This document shows positions 50,465 through 62,657 of a stretch of DNA of 64,000 nucleotides, piece by piece. The number at the start of each line of letters is the position of its first letter. Position 1 is the first letter of the stretch. The notes beneath the pieces are model-generated. The model made no database searches. It saw only the letters and a program-made list of their open reading frames with translations, and was not told the DNA's origin. The stretch is from Pleomorphomonas carboxyditropha (GTDB lineage: Bacteria > Pseudomonadota > Alphaproteobacteria > Rhizobiales > Pleomorphomonadaceae), in contig NZ_NQVN01000007.1 in assembly GCF_002770725.1 (NCBI RefSeq), positions 124,001-188,000 of the forward strand, in the 5' to 3' direction. The position numbers and the translations under genes are program-made.

Positions 50465-50476
50465 GAAAGGTAATAA

Positions 50477-51442
<966 letters not shown>

Positions 51443-51457
51443 TCGTCTGAAAACATG

Positions 51458-51489
51458 GGCCGGGCCGCCAGACGGCGACCCGGCCTTTT
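51458..51489 (+). terminator. Rho-independent terminator after mdh
   Basis: GGCCGGG (51458-51464) pairs with CCCGGCC (51479-51485); an inner CGCC/GGCG stem extends it past one mismatch, and TTTT follows. The sucC start is 72 bp downstream. Confidence 0.82.
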
Positions 51490-51560
51490 CGTCTCTGGCG
51501 AATCCATCCGCATTTTCACTCAGTCCGCCTCTCTTCCCCACCCAAGCCAAGGACTTCCGG

Positions 51561-52757
<1,197 letters not shown>

Positions 52758-52761
52758 CGCG

Positions 52762-53676
52762 ATGTCCATCCTCGTCAACAAGGACACCAAGGTCATCGTC
52801 CAGGGCCTGACCGGCAAGACCGGCACCTTCCACACCGAGCAGGCGCTCGGTTACTGCGGCACGCAGATGGTTGCCGGCGTCACGCCCGGCAAGGGCGGCT
52901 CCACCTGGGAAGGCACGCTGCCCGACGGCACCAAGGCGACATTGCCGGTGTTCGACACCGTCGCCGAAGCGCGGGACAGGACCGGCGCCAACGCCTCCGT
53001 CGTCTATGTGCCGCCCAAGGCGGCCGGAGCCTCGATCATCGAGGCGATCGACGCCGAGATGCCGCTGATCGTCACCATCACCGAAGGCATTCCCGTGCTC
53101 GACATGGTGAAGGTGAAGGCCCGGCTCGATCGCTCGGCGTCGCGCCTGCTCGGCCCCAACTGCCCCGGTGTGCTGACGCCCGGCGAATGCAAGATCGGCA
53201 TCATGCCCGGCTCCATCTTCCGGCGGGGTTCGGTCGGCATCGTGTCGCGATCGGGAACCCTGACCTACGAAGCGGTGTTCCAGACGACGAACGAAGGTCT
53301 CGGCCAGACGACGGCCGTCGGCATCGGTGGCGATCCCGTGAAGGGCACCGAGTTCATCGACGTGCTGGAGCTGTTCCTCGCCGATCCCGAGACGACGTCG
53401 ATCGTCATGATCGGCGAGATCGGCGGCTCGGCCGAGGAGGCGGCGGCTCAGTTCCTCAAGGATGAAGCCAAGCGCGGTCGCGTGAAGCCGGTGGTCGGCT
53501 TCATTGCCGGTCGCACGGCGCCGCCCGGCCGCACCATGGGCCACGCCGGTGCGGTGATTTCCGGCGGCAAGGGAGGGGCCGAGGACAAGATCGCCGCCAT
53601 GGAGGCGGCCGGTATTGTCGTATCGCCGTCGCCGGCGCAGCTCGGTCGTACGCTGGCCGAGCGCCTGAAGGGCTGA
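52762..53676 (+). CDS. sucD: Succinyl-CoA ligase alpha subunit
   Basis: SucD carries the CoA-binding Rossmann domain and the phospho-histidine. The 304-residue product shows [39 protein letters not shown] and the phospho-His loop [20 protein letters not shown] near residue 252. It is coupled to sucC (4 bp gap, GGGAG site in the sucC end). The structured repeat copy 2 lies in the 213 bp between it and sucA. Confidence 0.96.
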   Translation: MSILVNKDTKVIVQGLTGKTGTFHTEQALGYCGTQMVAGVTPGKGGSTWEGTLPDGTKATLPVFDTVAEARDRTGANASVVYVPPKAAGASIIEAIDAEMPLIVTITEGIPVLDMVKVKARLDRSASRLLGPNCPGVLTPGECKIGIMPGSIFRRGSVGIVSRSGTLTYEAVFQTTNEGLGQTTAVGIGGDPVKGTEFIDVLELFLADPETTSIVMIGEIGGSAEEAAAQFLKDEAKRGRVKPVVGFIAGRTAPPGRTMGHAGAVISGGKGGAEDKIAAMEAAGIVVSPSPAQLGRTLAERLKG

Positions 53677-53689
53677 ACCTGAAGGGCTG

Positions 53690-53708
53690 AAGCCGCCTTG
53701 GGCGGCTT
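53690..53708 (+). repeat. Hairpin at the entry of structured repeat copy 2
   Basis: AAGCCGCC (53690-53697), TTG, GGCGGCTT (53701-53708): a perfect 8-bp stem with a 3-base loop, 14 bp after the sucD stop. The right arm is the first conserved block of the structured repeat. In copy 1 the matching left arm is absent. It may weaken read-through from sucD to sucA. Confidence 0.6.
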
Positions 53709-53814
53709 CCGGCGCCAAGCGGCGCCGCGCGCAGCGGGTCTTTCGGGGCTTCGTCCCGAAAGACGGAAAGCGGAGCGAAAAGCCAAGGGCCGGAGGCCCG
53801 CCGGCGACTGAGGC
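53701..53814. repeat. Structured intergenic repeat, copy 2
   Basis: A 114-bp element matching 19141-19257. The conserved opening block and conserved end GCCCGCCGGCGACTGAGGC are nearly identical. The middle hairpin has a different sequence, GTCTTTCGGG pairing with CCCGAAAGAC around a 7-base loop, but keeps the pairing. The small 3' hairpin is GGGCC-GGA-GGCCC here versus GGGC-GGGAT-GCCC in copy 1. It lies between sucD and sucA, in the same orientation as copy 1 relative to the window. Confidence 0.8.
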
Positions 53815-53889
53815 AGAAAAAACACCCACGGCGAAGCGATCCTGCTGTCGCCGGAACGCGAGGACGGAGCGGACGGCTCCGAAACGCAC

Positions 53890-56850
53890 ATGGCACGGCA
53901 GAACGATAACGACGCTTTCGCCGGAACCTCGTTCCTCTACGGCGGCAACGCCGCCTACATCGAGGCGCTCGAGGCCAGCTACCTTGCCGATCCCAATTCG
54001 GTCGACCCCGAATGGCGGGAATTCTTCGACGCGCTTTCCGAGCCGGCGGCGGCGAAGGGCCCGAGCTGGACGCGGCCCGACTGGCCCCCCAAGATCAACG
54101 GCGAGCTGGTGTCCGCTCTCGACGGCAACTGGCCGGAGGCCGGCAGAATCCTTGAGAAGAAGATCGAGGCGAAGGCGCAGCCGGCCGGCATCAGCGCCGA
54201 CGAGCTCAGGCAGGCGACGCTCGATTCGGTGCGCGCCATCATGATGATCCGCGCCTACCGCATGCGCGGCCATCTGCACGCCGACCTCGATCCGATCGGC
54301 GTCGCCAGGAAGCTCGACCACGAGGAGCTGCATCCGGCGAGCTACGGCTTCACCGAGGCCGACATGGACCGGCCGATCTTCATCGACCACGTGCTCGGCC
54401 TCGAATACGCCAACGTGCGCCAGATGATCGACATCTTGAGGCGTACCTACTGCGGCACCATCGGCTACGAATTCATGCATATCTCCTCGCCCGAGGAGAA
54501 GGCCTGGATCCAGGAGCGCATCGAAGGGCCGGACAAGCAGATCGAATTCACCGAGAAGGGCAAGAAGGCCATTCTCAACAAGCTGGTGGAAGCCGAGGGC
54601 TTCGAGAAGTTCCTCGACGTCAAGTACACCGGCACCAAGCGCTTCGGCCTCGACGGCGGCGAGAGCCTCATCCCGGCGCTGGAGCAGATCATCAAGCGGG
54701 GCGGCAATCTCGGCGTCAAGGAAATCGTGCTCGGCATGCCGCATCGCGGCCGCCTCAACGTGCTGACGCAGGTGATGGCCAAGCCGCACCGGGCGCTGTT
54801 CCACGAATTCAAGGGCGGCTCCTACGCCCCCGACGACGTCGAGGGCTCGGGCGACGTCAAGTATCACCTCGGCGCTTCCTCGGACCGCGAGTTCGACGGC
54901 AACAAGGTGCACCTCAGCCTGACGCCCAACCCGTCGCATCTCGAGATCGTCAATCCGGTGGTGCTCGGCAAGGTGCGCGCCAAGCAGGATGTGTCCGCCA
55001 CCGTCTGGGAAGACGACATCATTCCGCTGCGCGAGCGCGTCAAGGTGCTGCCGCTGCTGCTGCACGGCGATGCGGCCTTTGCCGGCCAGGGCGTCGTCGC
55101 CGAGTGCTTCGGCCTCAGCCAGTTGCGCGGCCATCGCGTCGGCGGCTCGATCCACTTCATCGTCAACAATCAGATCGGTTTCACCACCAACCCGCACTTC
55201 TCGCGCTCGTCGCCCTATCCGTCCGACGTCGCCAAGATGGTCGAGGCGCCGATCCTGCACGTCAACGGCGACGACCCCGAAGCGGTGGTCTATGCCGCCA
55301 AGGTGGCCATCGATTACCGGCAGAAGTTCCACAAGCCGGTGGTGATCGACATGATCTGCTACCGCCGGTTCGGCCACAACGAAGGCGACGAGCCTGGCTT
55401 CACCCAGCCGCTGATGTATTCCAAGATCCGCAGCCATGCGACGACGCTGCAGATCTACGCCAAGAAGCTGATCGACGAGGGCGTCGTCTCCCAGGACGAA
55501 GTGATCGGCATGCAGGCCGCCTTCCGCCAGAAGCTCGATCAGGAATACGAGGCGGGCCAGGCCTACAAGCCCAACAAGGCCGACTGGCTGGACGGCGCCT
55601 GGGCCGGCCTCAAGGTGGCCGACAGCTTCGACGAACAGCGGCGCGGCCAGTCCGGCGTCAACATCGAGACGCTCAAGGAAATCGGCCTCAAGATCAACAC
55701 GGTGCCGCCGACCTTCAACGTCCACCGCACCATCCAGCGCTTCCTCGACGCCCGCAAGAAGGCGATCGAGACCGGCGAGGGCGTCGACTGGGCGCTCGGC
55801 GAGGCGCTGGCTTTCGGCTCGCTGGCGCTCGGCGGCCACAAGATCCGCCTCTCGGGCCAGGACTGCGAGCGCGGCACCTTCAGCCAGCGCCACAGCGTGC
55901 TCTATGACCAGGAGACGGAGGCGCGCTACATCCCGCTCGCCAACCTGTCCCCCGAGCAGGCGCCCTTCGAGGTCATCAATTCGATGCTGTCGGAAGAGGC
56001 GGTGCTCGGCTTCGAATACGGCTATTCGCTGGCCCGGCCCAACGCGCTCACCCTCTGGGAAGCGCAGTTCGGCGACTTCGCCAACGGCGCGCAGGTGGTG
56101 TTCGACCAGTTCATCTCCGGCGGCGAACGCAAGTGGCTGAGGATGTCGGGCCTCGTCTGCCTGCTGCCGCATGGCTACGAGGGCCAGGGGCCGGAGCATT
56201 CGTCCGCCCGCCTCGAGCGCTGGCTGCAGCTCTGCGCCGAGGACAACATGCAGGTCGCCAACTGCACGACGCCGGCCAACTACTTCCACATCCTCAGGCG
56301 CCAGTTGACGCGCGACTTCCGCAAGCCGCTGATCCTGATGACGCCGAAGTCGCTGCTCCGCCACAAGCGGGCGGTGTCGAAGCTTGCCGATTTCGGGGCG
56401 GAGACCTCGTTCCACCGCCTGCTCTGGGACCATGCCGAGTCCGCGCCGGGGACGGTGACGGTGCGCCTCAAGCCCGACGCGGAAATCCGCCGGGTGGTGA
56501 TGTGCTCCGGCAAGGTCTACTACGACCTTCTCGACGAGCGCGAGAAGCGCGGCGTCGACGACATCTATCTCCTGCGCGTCGAGCAGCTCTATCCCTTCCC
56601 GGCCAAGGCGCTGGTCAACGAGCTTTCCCGCTTCCCCAACGCCGAGCACGTCTGGTGCCAGGAAGAGCCCAAGAACATGGGCGCCTGGACCTTCATCGAC
56701 CCCTATCTCGAATGGGTCCTGAAGCAGATCGGCGCCAAGGTCCCGCGCGCCCGCTATGCCGGCCGGGCGCCGGCCGCAGCCACCGCCACCGGCCTGATGT
56801 CCAAGCATCTCGCCCAGCTCGCCGCCTTCCTCGACGAGGCGCTCGGCTGA
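53890..56850 (+). CDS. sucA: 2-oxoglutarate dehydrogenase E1 component
   Basis: SucA is the thiamine-diphosphate decarboxylase of the 2-oxoglutarate dehydrogenase complex. The 986-residue product starts with the family tail and [20 protein letters not shown], has [33 protein letters not shown], the [20 protein letters not shown] ThDP region and a transketolase-like C terminus with [20 protein letters not shown]. The ATG at 53890 has no strong ribosome site. sucB follows after 61 bp. Confidence 0.96.
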   Translation: MARQNDNDAFAGTSFLYGGNAAYIEALEASYLADPNSVDPEWREFFDALSEPAAAKGPSWTRPDWPPKINGELVSALDGNWPEAGRILEKKIEAKAQPAGISADELRQATLDSVRAIMMIRAYRMRGHLHADLDPIGVARKLDHEELHPASYGFTEADMDRPIFIDHVLGLEYANVRQMIDILRRTYCGTIGYEFMHISSPEEKAWIQERIEGPDKQIEFTEKGKKAILNKLVEAEGFEKFLDVKYTGTKRFGLDGGESLIPALEQIIKRGGNLGVKEIVLGMPHRGRLNVLTQVMAKPHRALFHEFKGGSYAPDDVEGSGDVKYHLGASSDREFDGNKVHLSLTPNPSHLEIVNPVVLGKVRAKQDVSATVWEDDIIPLRERVKVLPLLLHGDAAFAGQGVVAECFGLSQLRGHRVGGSIHFIVNNQIGFTTNPHFSRSSPYPSDVAKMVEAPILHVNGDDPEAVVYAAKVAIDYRQKFHKPVVIDMICYRRFGHNEGDEPGFTQPLMYSKIRSHATTLQIYAKKLIDEGVVSQDEVIGMQAAFRQKLDQEYEAGQAYKPNKADWLDGAWAGLKVADSFDEQRRGQSGVNIETLKEIGLKINTVPPTFNVHRTIQRFLDARKKAIETGEGVDWALGEALAFGSLALGGHKIRLSGQDCERGTFSQRHSVLYDQETEARYIPLANLSPEQAPFEVINSMLSEEAVLGFEYGYSLARPNALTLWEAQFGDFANGAQVVFDQFISGGERKWLRMSGLVCLLPHGYEGQGPEHSSARLERWLQLCAEDNMQVANCTTPANYFHILRRQLTRDFRKPLILMTPKSLLRHKRAVSKLADFGAETSFHRLLWDHAESAPGTVTVRLKPDAEIRRVVMCSGKVYYDLLDEREKRGVDDIYLLRVEQLYPFPAKALVNELSRFPNAEHVWCQEEPKNMGAWTFIDPYLEWVLKQIGAKVPRARYAGRAPAAATATGLMSKHLAQLAAFLDEALG

Positions 56851-56911
56851 CCGGCCTTCGAGGCGGCCGCCCGGCCGCCTCCATTCCTTTCGCACCTGGA
56901 GAGAAGCTCAA

Positions 56912-58159
56912 ATGGGCAACGAGATCCGCGTCCCGACGCTCGGCGAATCGGTCACAGAGGCGACCATCGGCCGCTGGTTCAAGAAAATCGGCGAGGCCGT
57001 CAAGGTCGACGAGCCGCTGGTCGAGCTCGAGACCGACAAGGTCACCATCGAGGTGCCGGCGCCGGCCGACGGTACGCTTTCGGAAATTCTGGTCGAGGCC
57101 GGCGAGACCGTCGGCGTCGGCGCCCTCCTGGGTTCGCTTGGCGCCGCATCCGAGGCTGCCCCGTCGCCCAAGGCCGTCGCAACCGACAAGTCGCCCAAGG
57201 AGACCGAGCCGGCCAGGCCCGCGGAACCCGTCGCCCCGGCCAAGGCGGCCGAGCCCGCCAAACCGGCTGCGCCGGTGCCGCCGTCGCCCGCCGCCGCCCG
57301 CGTCATGGCGGAGACCGGCGCCAGCGTGGAAAGCGGTTCGGGCAAGCGCGGCCAGGTGCTGAAGGAAGACGTGCTGGCGGCCGTCGCCGCCGTTCGATCC
57401 GCCGCCCCGGCGCCCGCCGCGCCGCCGGCGCCCCGCGCCCCGGTTGCCGCCGACGACGCCGGGCGCGAGGAGCGGGTCCGCATGACCAAGCTTCGCCAGA
57501 CCATCGCCCGCCGTCTCAAGGAAGCGCAGAACGCCGCCGCCATGCTCACCACCTTCAATGAGGTGGACATGACCGGCGTGATGGCCCTGAGGGCGTCCTA
57601 CAAGGAGCTGTTCGAGAAGAAGCACGGCGTCAAGCTCGGCTTCATGGGCTTCTTCGTGAAGGCGGTGGTGCAGGCGCTCAAGGAGATCCCGGCCGTCAAT
57701 GCCGAGATCGACGGCGAGGACCTCATCTACAAGAACTACTACCACGTCGGCGTCGCCGTCGGCACGGACAAGGGCCTCGTCGTGCCGGTGGTGCGCGACG
57801 CCGACCAGCTCTCCATCGCCGGCATCGAGAAAAAGATCGGCGAATACGGCAAGCGCGCCCGCGACGGCCTGCTGCGCATCGAGGAGATGCAGGGCGGCAC
57901 GTTCACCATTTCCAACGGCGGCGTCTACGGCTCGCTGATGTCGACGCCGATCCTCAATGCGCCGCAGTCGGGCATCCTCGGCATGCACAAGATCCAGGAG
58001 CGGCCGATGGTGGTCGGCGGCAAGATCGAGATCCGGCCGATGATGTATCTGGCGCTCAGCTACGACCATCGCGTCATCGACGGCAAGGAGGCGGTGACCT
58101 TCCTGGTCCGCGTCAAGGAGAATCTCGAGGAGCCGCAGCGGCTCGTTCTCGATCTCTAG
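56912..58159 (+). CDS. sucB: Dihydrolipoyllysine succinyltransferase E2
   Basis: SucB transfers succinyl to CoA and forms the complex core. The 415-residue product has an N-terminal lipoyl domain with the lipoylated Lys43 in [17 protein letters not shown]. An Ala/Pro-rich linker, an E3-binding domain ([20 protein letters not shown]) and the acyltransferase with catalytic [16 protein letters not shown] near residue 388 follow. GGAG precedes ATG. The stop codon TAG is the first three bases of an 18-bp palindromic hairpin. Confidence 0.96.
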   Translation: MGNEIRVPTLGESVTEATIGRWFKKIGEAVKVDEPLVELETDKVTIEVPAPADGTLSEILVEAGETVGVGALLGSLGAASEAAPSPKAVATDKSPKETEPARPAEPVAPAKAAEPAKPAAPVPPSPAAARVMAETGASVESGSGKRGQVLKEDVLAAVAAVRSAAPAPAAPPAPRAPVAADDAGREERVRMTKLRQTIARRLKEAQNAAAMLTTFNEVDMTGVMALRASYKELFEKKHGVKLGFMGFFVKAVVQALKEIPAVNAEIDGEDLIYKNYYHVGVAVGTDKGLVVPVVRDADQLSIAGIEKKIGEYGKRARDGLLRIEEMQGGTFTISNGGVYGSLMSTPILNAPQSGILGMHKIQERPMVVGGKIEIRPMMYLALSYDHRVIDGKEAVTFLVRVKENLEEPQRLVLDL

Positions 58160-58198
58160 AGCATTTCCGGCGAAAACAGGTTCGCCGGAAATGCTCTA
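58157..58198. repeat. 18-bp-arm palindromic hairpin at the sucB stop
   Basis: Perfect inverted arms at 58157-58174 and 58181-58198 surround a 6-base loop AACAGG. The left arm starts with the sucB stop codon TAG. The ends carry AGAGCATTTCC/GGAAATGCTCT, the edge sequence of a palindromic repeat family common in Rhizobiales genomes. It could halt transcription after sucB and protect the mRNA 3' end. Confidence 0.8.
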
Positions 58199-58211
58199 TC
58201 TCTTTGATTAG

Positions 58212-58262
58212 GCGCAATTTCGGACGCAAAACCGGTTCCCACTTTTGCTGAAATTGCTCTAG
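58212..58262. repeat. Rhizobiales-type palindromic repeat, second unit
   Basis: Nested arms GCAATTTC/GAAATTGC and GCAAAA/TTTTGC enclose the core AAAACCGGTTCCCACTTTTGC trimmed here to AACCGGTTCCCACTTTTGC. This core recurs in intergenic repeats across Rhizobiales. It follows the 18-bp-arm hairpin by 13 bp and ends in TTGCTCTAG. Confidence 0.75.
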
Positions 58263-58386
58263 CTCTTGTCGGCTGCGGCGTTTCGGCCATCCTCCCTCCC
58301 AAGCGGCGGGAGGCGGCCTGCCGATCGGCCCTGTCGCGGCTCCCTCCCGCTGAAGGGCGTGGCCGCGACGATCGAAAGGAAGCCGG

Positions 58387-59019
58387 ATGTCTCCTTATCT
58401 CGCCGAGCTCGCCAGCGTCATGGCGGTTTTCTCCTTCGCCATCGTGGCGCCCGGGGCGGACACCGCCATGGTGATGCGGCAGAGCCTCGTGCATGGCCGG
58501 CGCGCCGGCATTCTCACCGCCTTCGGCGTCGGCACGTCGCTGCTGTTTCACCTCACCTATACGATCCTCGGCCTGGGGCTGATCGTTTCGCAGTCGCTGC
58601 TGCTGTTCTCGGTGATCAAGTGGGCGGGTGCCGCCTATCTGACCTACATGGGCATAATGGCGCTGCGGGCGCCGGCGCCGGTGCTGCCCGAGGCCGATGC
58701 CGGCGTGGCGACACCGATGGGCGACGGCCGGGCCTTCGGTCTCGGCTTTGTGACCAATGCCCTCAATCCCAAACCGATATTGTTCTTCCTGTCCCTGTTC
58801 TCGGCGCTGGTCAGCCACCAGACGCCTGCCTTGGTGAAGGGCGCCTACGGGCTGGTGATGGCATCCTGCCTCATCCTTTGGTTCTCGGCGGTGTCCTGCT
58901 TTTTGACCATGCCCAGGGTGAGGCACGCCTTTTCGCGGGCCGGCGTGTGGATCAGCCGCGTCACCGGCGCGGTGTTCATCGCCTTCGGCGTCCGCTTGGC
59001 CCTGTCGCGGGCCGAGTAA
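58387..59019 (+). CDS. LysE-family amino acid exporter
   Basis: A 210-residue LysE/RhtB translocator with about six membrane helices. Landmarks are VFSFAIVAPGADTAMVMRQS (helix 1-2 loop with the PGP-like region PGADT), GILTAFGVGTSLLFHLTYTI and FGLGFVTNALNPKPILFFLS, typical of the family. The substrate is an amino acid or a derivative, unspecified. AAAGGAAG precedes ATG. It sits between sucB and lpdA, flanked on both sides by palindromic repeats, which suggests it was inserted into the suc-lpd block and is not functionally part of it. Confidence 0.88.
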   Translation: MSPYLAELASVMAVFSFAIVAPGADTAMVMRQSLVHGRRAGILTAFGVGTSLLFHLTYTILGLGLIVSQSLLLFSVIKWAGAAYLTYMGIMALRAPAPVLPEADAGVATPMGDGRAFGLGFVTNALNPKPILFFLSLFSALVSHQTPALVKGAYGLVMASCLILWFSAVSCFLTMPRVRHAFSRAGVWISRVTGAVFIAFGVRLALSRAE

Positions 59020-59022
59020 ACT

Positions 59023-59048
59023 GGAGCGCTTCCCCGCTCCGTCTTTTT
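59023..59048 (+). terminator. Rho-independent terminator of the LysE gene
   Basis: GGAGCG (59023-59028) pairs with CGCTCC (59035-59040) across a 6-base loop, followed by GTCTTTTT. It lies 3 bp after the LysE stop. Confidence 0.7.
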
Positions 59049-59053
59049 GAATT

Positions 59054-59105
59054 GACGCATTTTCTTCACGCGAACAGGTATCCACTTCGCCCGAAAATGC
59101 TCTAG
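59054..59105. repeat. Rhizobiales-type palindromic repeat upstream of lpdA
   Basis: The outer arms GCATTTTC and GAAAATGC and inner arms GCGAA and TTCGC enclose a core with CAGGTATCCACTTCGCC. It ends GAAAATGCTCTAG, in the same orientation as the 58212-58262 unit. The family is common in intergenic Rhizobiales DNA. Its position between the LysE terminator and lpdA gives the LysE gene a repeat on each side. Confidence 0.75.
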
Positions 59106-59151
59106 CCGCGCCATCGAACACAAGCCGCCGCAGCCTCAGAGGAGTGCTTCC

Positions 59152-60540
59152 ATGTCCTTCGATCTCGTTGTCATCGGTACCGGTCCCGGCGGCTATGTGG
59201 CAGCCATCCGCGCCGCCCAGCTCGGCATGAACGTCGCCGTCGTCGAGAAGCGGGCGAGCCACGGCGGCACCTGCCTCAACGTCGGCTGCATCCCTTCCAA
59301 GGCGCTGTTGCACGCTTCCGAGATGTTCCACGAGGCCGGCCATGTCTTCGCCAAGCTCGGCGTCAAGGTCGGCGCGCCCGAGCTCGACCTTCCGGCGATG
59401 ATGGCCCACAAGGACACTACCATCCGCGGCAACGTCCAGGGCATCGATTTCCTGTTCAAGAAGAACAAGATCACCGTCCATCGCGGGACCGGCCGCATCC
59501 TCGCCGCCGGCAAGGTGGAGGTCACCGCCGAGAGCGGCGACAAGACGGTCGTCGAGGCGCGGAACATCCTGATTGCCACCGGCTCGGACGTGGCCGGCCT
59601 GCCCGGCATCGTCATCGACGAGAAAAGCGTGGTGTCCTCGACCGGCGCGCTGTCGCTCGAAAAGGTGCCCGAGCATCTGGTGGTGATCGGCGCCGGGGTC
59701 ATCGGCCTCGAGCTCGGCTCGGTCTGGCAGCGGCTCGGCGCGCGCGTGACGGTGATCGAGTATCTCGACCGCATCCTGCCCGGGCTCGACGGCGAGGTGG
59801 CCAAGGCCTTCCAGAAGCTGCTCGAGCGGCAGGGCTTCACCTTCAAGCTCGGCCGCAAGGTGACCGGCGTCGAGGCCGGCACGGTGAGCTTCGAACCGGC
59901 GGCCGGCGGCGAGGCCGAAACGCTCGCGGCCGATGTAGTGCTGGTGGCGGTCGGCCGCAAGCCCTACACGCAGGGTCTGGGCCTTGCCGAGGTCGGCGTG
60001 AAGCTCGACGGCAAGGGCCGCGTCGAGATCGATGATCATTACGCGACGAGCGTGCCGGGCATCTACGCCATCGGCGACGTGGTCGCCGGGCCGATGCTGG
60101 CCCATAAGGCCGAGGACGAGGGCATCGCGGTGGCCGAACTCTTGGCCGGCAAGGCCGGTCACGTCAATTACGACGTCATTCCCGCCGTGGTCTATACGTC
60201 CCCGGAGGTCGCCGCCGTCGGCCGCACCGAGGAGGATCTCAAGGCGGCCGGCATCCCCTACAAGGTCGGCAAGTTCAGCTTTATCGCCAACGGCCGCGCC
60301 AAGTCGATCCTGAAGACCGACGGCTTCGTCAAGGTGCTGGCGCACGCCGACACCGACCGGGTGCTCGGCGTTCATATCCTCGGGCCGGGCGCCGGCGAGG
60401 CGATCGCCGAAGCGGCGGTGCTGATGGAGTTCTCCGGCTCGGCCGAGGATCTGGCGCGGACCTGCCACGCCCATCCGACGCTGTCGGAGGCGCTGAAGGA
60501 GGCGGCGCTCGCCGTCGACAAGCGGGCGATCCACGCTTGA
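59152..60540 (+). CDS. lpdA: Dihydrolipoyl dehydrogenase (E3)
   Basis: The E3 subunit reoxidises dihydrolipoyl groups with NAD. The 462-residue product starts with the FAD-binding [20 protein letters not shown], then the redox-active disulfide [13 protein letters not shown] (Cys41, Cys46), an NAD domain [20 protein letters not shown], and a C-terminal dimerisation end with [13 protein letters not shown] containing the catalytic His. AGAGGAG precedes ATG. It serves the 2-oxoglutarate dehydrogenase encoded just upstream and possibly other complexes. Confidence 0.96.
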   Translation: MSFDLVVIGTGPGGYVAAIRAAQLGMNVAVVEKRASHGGTCLNVGCIPSKALLHASEMFHEAGHVFAKLGVKVGAPELDLPAMMAHKDTTIRGNVQGIDFLFKKNKITVHRGTGRILAAGKVEVTAESGDKTVVEARNILIATGSDVAGLPGIVIDEKSVVSSTGALSLEKVPEHLVVIGAGVIGLELGSVWQRLGARVTVIEYLDRILPGLDGEVAKAFQKLLERQGFTFKLGRKVTGVEAGTVSFEPAAGGEAETLAADVVLVAVGRKPYTQGLGLAEVGVKLDGKGRVEIDDHYATSVPGIYAIGDVVAGPMLAHKAEDEGIAVAELLAGKAGHVNYDVIPAVVYTSPEVAAVGRTEEDLKAAGIPYKVGKFSFIANGRAKSILKTDGFVKVLAHADTDRVLGVHILGPGAGEAIAEAAVLMEFSGSAEDLARTCHAHPTLSEALKEAALAVDKRAIHA

Positions 60541-60544
60541 AGGA

Positions 60545-61540
60545 TCAGCGGCGCCGGTCGACGATCGTGAACAGGCCGACGCCGCCGACCACCAGCGCCG
60601 TGCCGAGGAGGTCGACGCCGCGGACCGGTTCGTCGAGGATCAGAACCGCCAGGAACAGCGTCACCACCGGCGACAACGTGCCGATGGTGGAATTGGCGGC
60701 CGCCGAAATGCGCGACAGCGCCGCGCTCATCAGGAAGCTCGGCAGCACCGTGGCGCCGATCGCCAGTGTCGCGGCGAGCGCGAAGGCGCGGCCGGACACG
60801 ACGAGCGCCGACAGCGGATGCGTCACCAGGAATAGCGCCAGCACCACCACGGCCGCGCCGGTCATGGCGACGGAGGTGAAGAGCGGCGCCCCCAGCGTCG
60901 CGATGCTGCCGGTGGCGAGCAACTGGTAGAGCGCGAAGGTAACGGCGGCGGCCAGCACCCAGAGGGCGCCGACCACGATGTCGCCGCCGCCCGATTCGAA
61001 ATCGGCGAGGAAAATGACGGCGAGGCCGATATAGGCGACGCCGAAGGCGGCGAGCGGCTTCCACCGCAGCGGCATGCGGAACAGCGCCGCGCCGAGCAGC
61101 AGCACGAATAGCGGATAGGTGAACAGGATCAGCCGCTCGAATTGCGGCGTCAGCGTCTCCAGGCCCTTGAAGTCGGCATAGGACGAGAACCAGTAGCCGA
61201 TCACCCCGATCAGCAATGCCTTGGTATAGGCCGGCATCGGCACCAGCCGATGGCGCTCCCGGGCGTAGGCGGCAAAGCCGACGGCGACATAGATCGGCAC
61301 CGAAAGCCCCATCCGCAGCGCCAGCAGCGTCAGCGTGTCGACGCCCTCGGCAAAGGCGAGCTTGATCAGGATGCCTTTGGCGGCGAACAGCACGGCGCCG
61401 AGGGCGGCAAAACCGTAGCCGAGCCAGGGCGAGCCGGCGGAAGGTGAGGAAGGGTTCAAGGAACGACGACCCGGGCGGATTGAAGATGCGGCAAGCCATA
61501 AGCCACCGGGCGGCGGCTGGAAAGCCGAGTAGCCGGCCAA
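60545..61540 (-). CDS. EamA/DMT-family transporter
   Basis: A 10-helix drug/metabolite transporter with two EamA repeats: FAALGAVLFAAKGILIKLAF at the start of the first, and VGALWVLAAAVTFALYQLLA at the start of the second. Each ends with the usual proline-containing helices (FERLILFTYPLFVLLLGAAL, TLSPVVTLFLAVLILDEPV). The substrate is unknown. No ATG is available in frame near the N terminus: candidates are TTG at 61540 (331 residues, with a hydrophilic tail) or TTG at 61459 (304 residues), and neither has a strong ribosome site. It converges with lpdA, 4 bp apart. Confidence 0.83.
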   Translation of the reverse strand: MAGYSAFQPPPGGLWLAASSIRPGRRSLNPSSPSAGSPWLGYGFAALGAVLFAAKGILIKLAFAEGVDTLTLLALRMGLSVPIYVAVGFAAYARERHRLVPMPAYTKALLIGVIGYWFSSYADFKGLETLTPQFERLILFTYPLFVLLLGAALFRMPLRWKPLAAFGVAYIGLAVIFLADFESGGGDIVVGALWVLAAAVTFALYQLLATGSIATLGAPLFTSVAMTGAAVVVLALFLVTHPLSALVVSGRAFALAATLAIGATVLPSFLMSAALSRISAAANSTIGTLSPVVTLFLAVLILDEPVRGVDLLGTALVVGGVGLFTIVDRRR

Positions 61541-61555
61541 ACCGTTCGGTTGGCC

Positions 61556-62500
61556 TCAGCCGCGCGGGTGCGCGTCCTTCCAGGCGGCGACCAGCCGCTC
61601 GGCGTCGACGGAGGTGTAGACCTGCGTCGTCGACAGGTTGGCATGGCCGAGCAGCTCCTGGATGGTGCGGAGATCGCCGCCCGAGCCGAGGAGGTGGGTG
61701 GCAAAGGAGTGCCGGAGCGCATGCGGCGTCGCCGTCTCGGGAAGACCGAGGGCACCGCGCAGCCGCTGCAGGGCCAGTTGGACGATGCGGGGCGACAGCG
61801 GACCGCCCTTGACGCCGCGGAACAGCGGCTCGTCCGGCGCAAGACGGAAGGGCACCAGTCGGACGTAGGCGGCGACCGCCCGGCCGACCGCCGGCAACAC
61901 CGGCACCAGGCGCGTCTTGCCGCCCTTGCCGGTGACGCGCAGCGCCCCGCCGGTCTCCGGAGGCGCCTCGGCGGCGGTCAGCGACAGCGCCTCGGAAATG
62001 CGCAGGCCGGCGCCGTAAAGGAGCGCCAGCACGGCGCCGTCGCGCGCGGCCACCCATGGTTCCTCGGCCAGAGCGCCGGCGTCGGAGACGACGGACAGGG
62101 CATCCTTGACCCCGAGCGGCCGCGGCAGCCGGCGCGGCGCTTTCGGCGCCCCGACGGTGGCGACGGCGGCGCTGGTCGTTTCGCCTCGCTTCTCGAGGAA
62201 GCGGATCAGCGAGCGGATGCCCGACAGGCTGCGGGCCAGGCTCGGCGCCGCGAGGCCGTCGCGCCGCCGGCGGGCGAGAAAGGCGCGGTAGTCCGCCGGC
62301 GAGAGCCGGCCGAGATCGGCAACGGTTGGCGGTGCGCCGACGTGGCCGGTCAGGAAGCGGACGAAATCGTCCGCGTCACGGCCGTAGGCCTCCGTGGTCC
62401 GCGGGCTGAGGCGGCGAAGGTCGGCCAGCCAGCGCCGCCATTCCGCGACGGCGGCGGCGAGATCGGGCGCCATGGTGATGAGAGGAGCGGGGTCTGTCAT
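61556..62500 (-). CDS. xerC: Tyrosine recombinase XerC
   Basis: XerC resolves chromosome dimers at dif with XerD. The 314-residue product has an N-terminal SAM-like core-binding domain (LSPRTTEAYGRDADDFVRFL) and a catalytic domain with Arg in GAGLRISEALSL, Lys in GKGGKTRLVPV, HALRHSFATHLL, and LGHANLSTTQVYTSVDAERL with the nucleophile Tyr. XerC is preferred over XerD because of similarity in the N-terminal region and overall length; this distinction is not certain from sequence alone. The ATG at 62500 is preferred over a later Met (ITMAPD). Confidence 0.88.
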   Translation of the reverse strand: MTDPAPLITMAPDLAAAVAEWRRWLADLRRLSPRTTEAYGRDADDFVRFLTGHVGAPPTVADLGRLSPADYRAFLARRRRDGLAAPSLARSLSGIRSLIRFLEKRGETTSAAVATVGAPKAPRRLPRPLGVKDALSVVSDAGALAEEPWVAARDGAVLALLYGAGLRISEALSLTAAEAPPETGGALRVTGKGGKTRLVPVLPAVGRAVAAYVRLVPFRLAPDEPLFRGVKGGPLSPRIVQLALQRLRGALGLPETATPHALRHSFATHLLGSGGDLRTIQELLGHANLSTTQVYTSVDAERLVAAWKDAHPRG

Positions 62501-62657
62501 CGGCCTCTGCTTTCTGCCCGGACTGTCGGCCGAAAAGCTGAATGGTCGATGAACGCCGGCCTCAGGGTCGGTTCAAGGGAGGCGGCGTAGAAAGGCGGTC
62601 AGGATGGACCGACGGCAGGACAGCCGGCAGGTTTCAGGCTCCAAGGAGGGCCGCGTC

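Noticed and set aside
53448-53891. Possible minus-strand protein across the sucD-sucA gap
   Set aside because: It reads through the structured repeat and into sucD; the apparent protein is a translation of the repeat and has no ribosome site.
61556-62500. Phage or integron integrase marking a mobile island
   Set aside because: Length and motifs fit the housekeeping XerC, and no att sites, tRNA or phage genes lie nearby.
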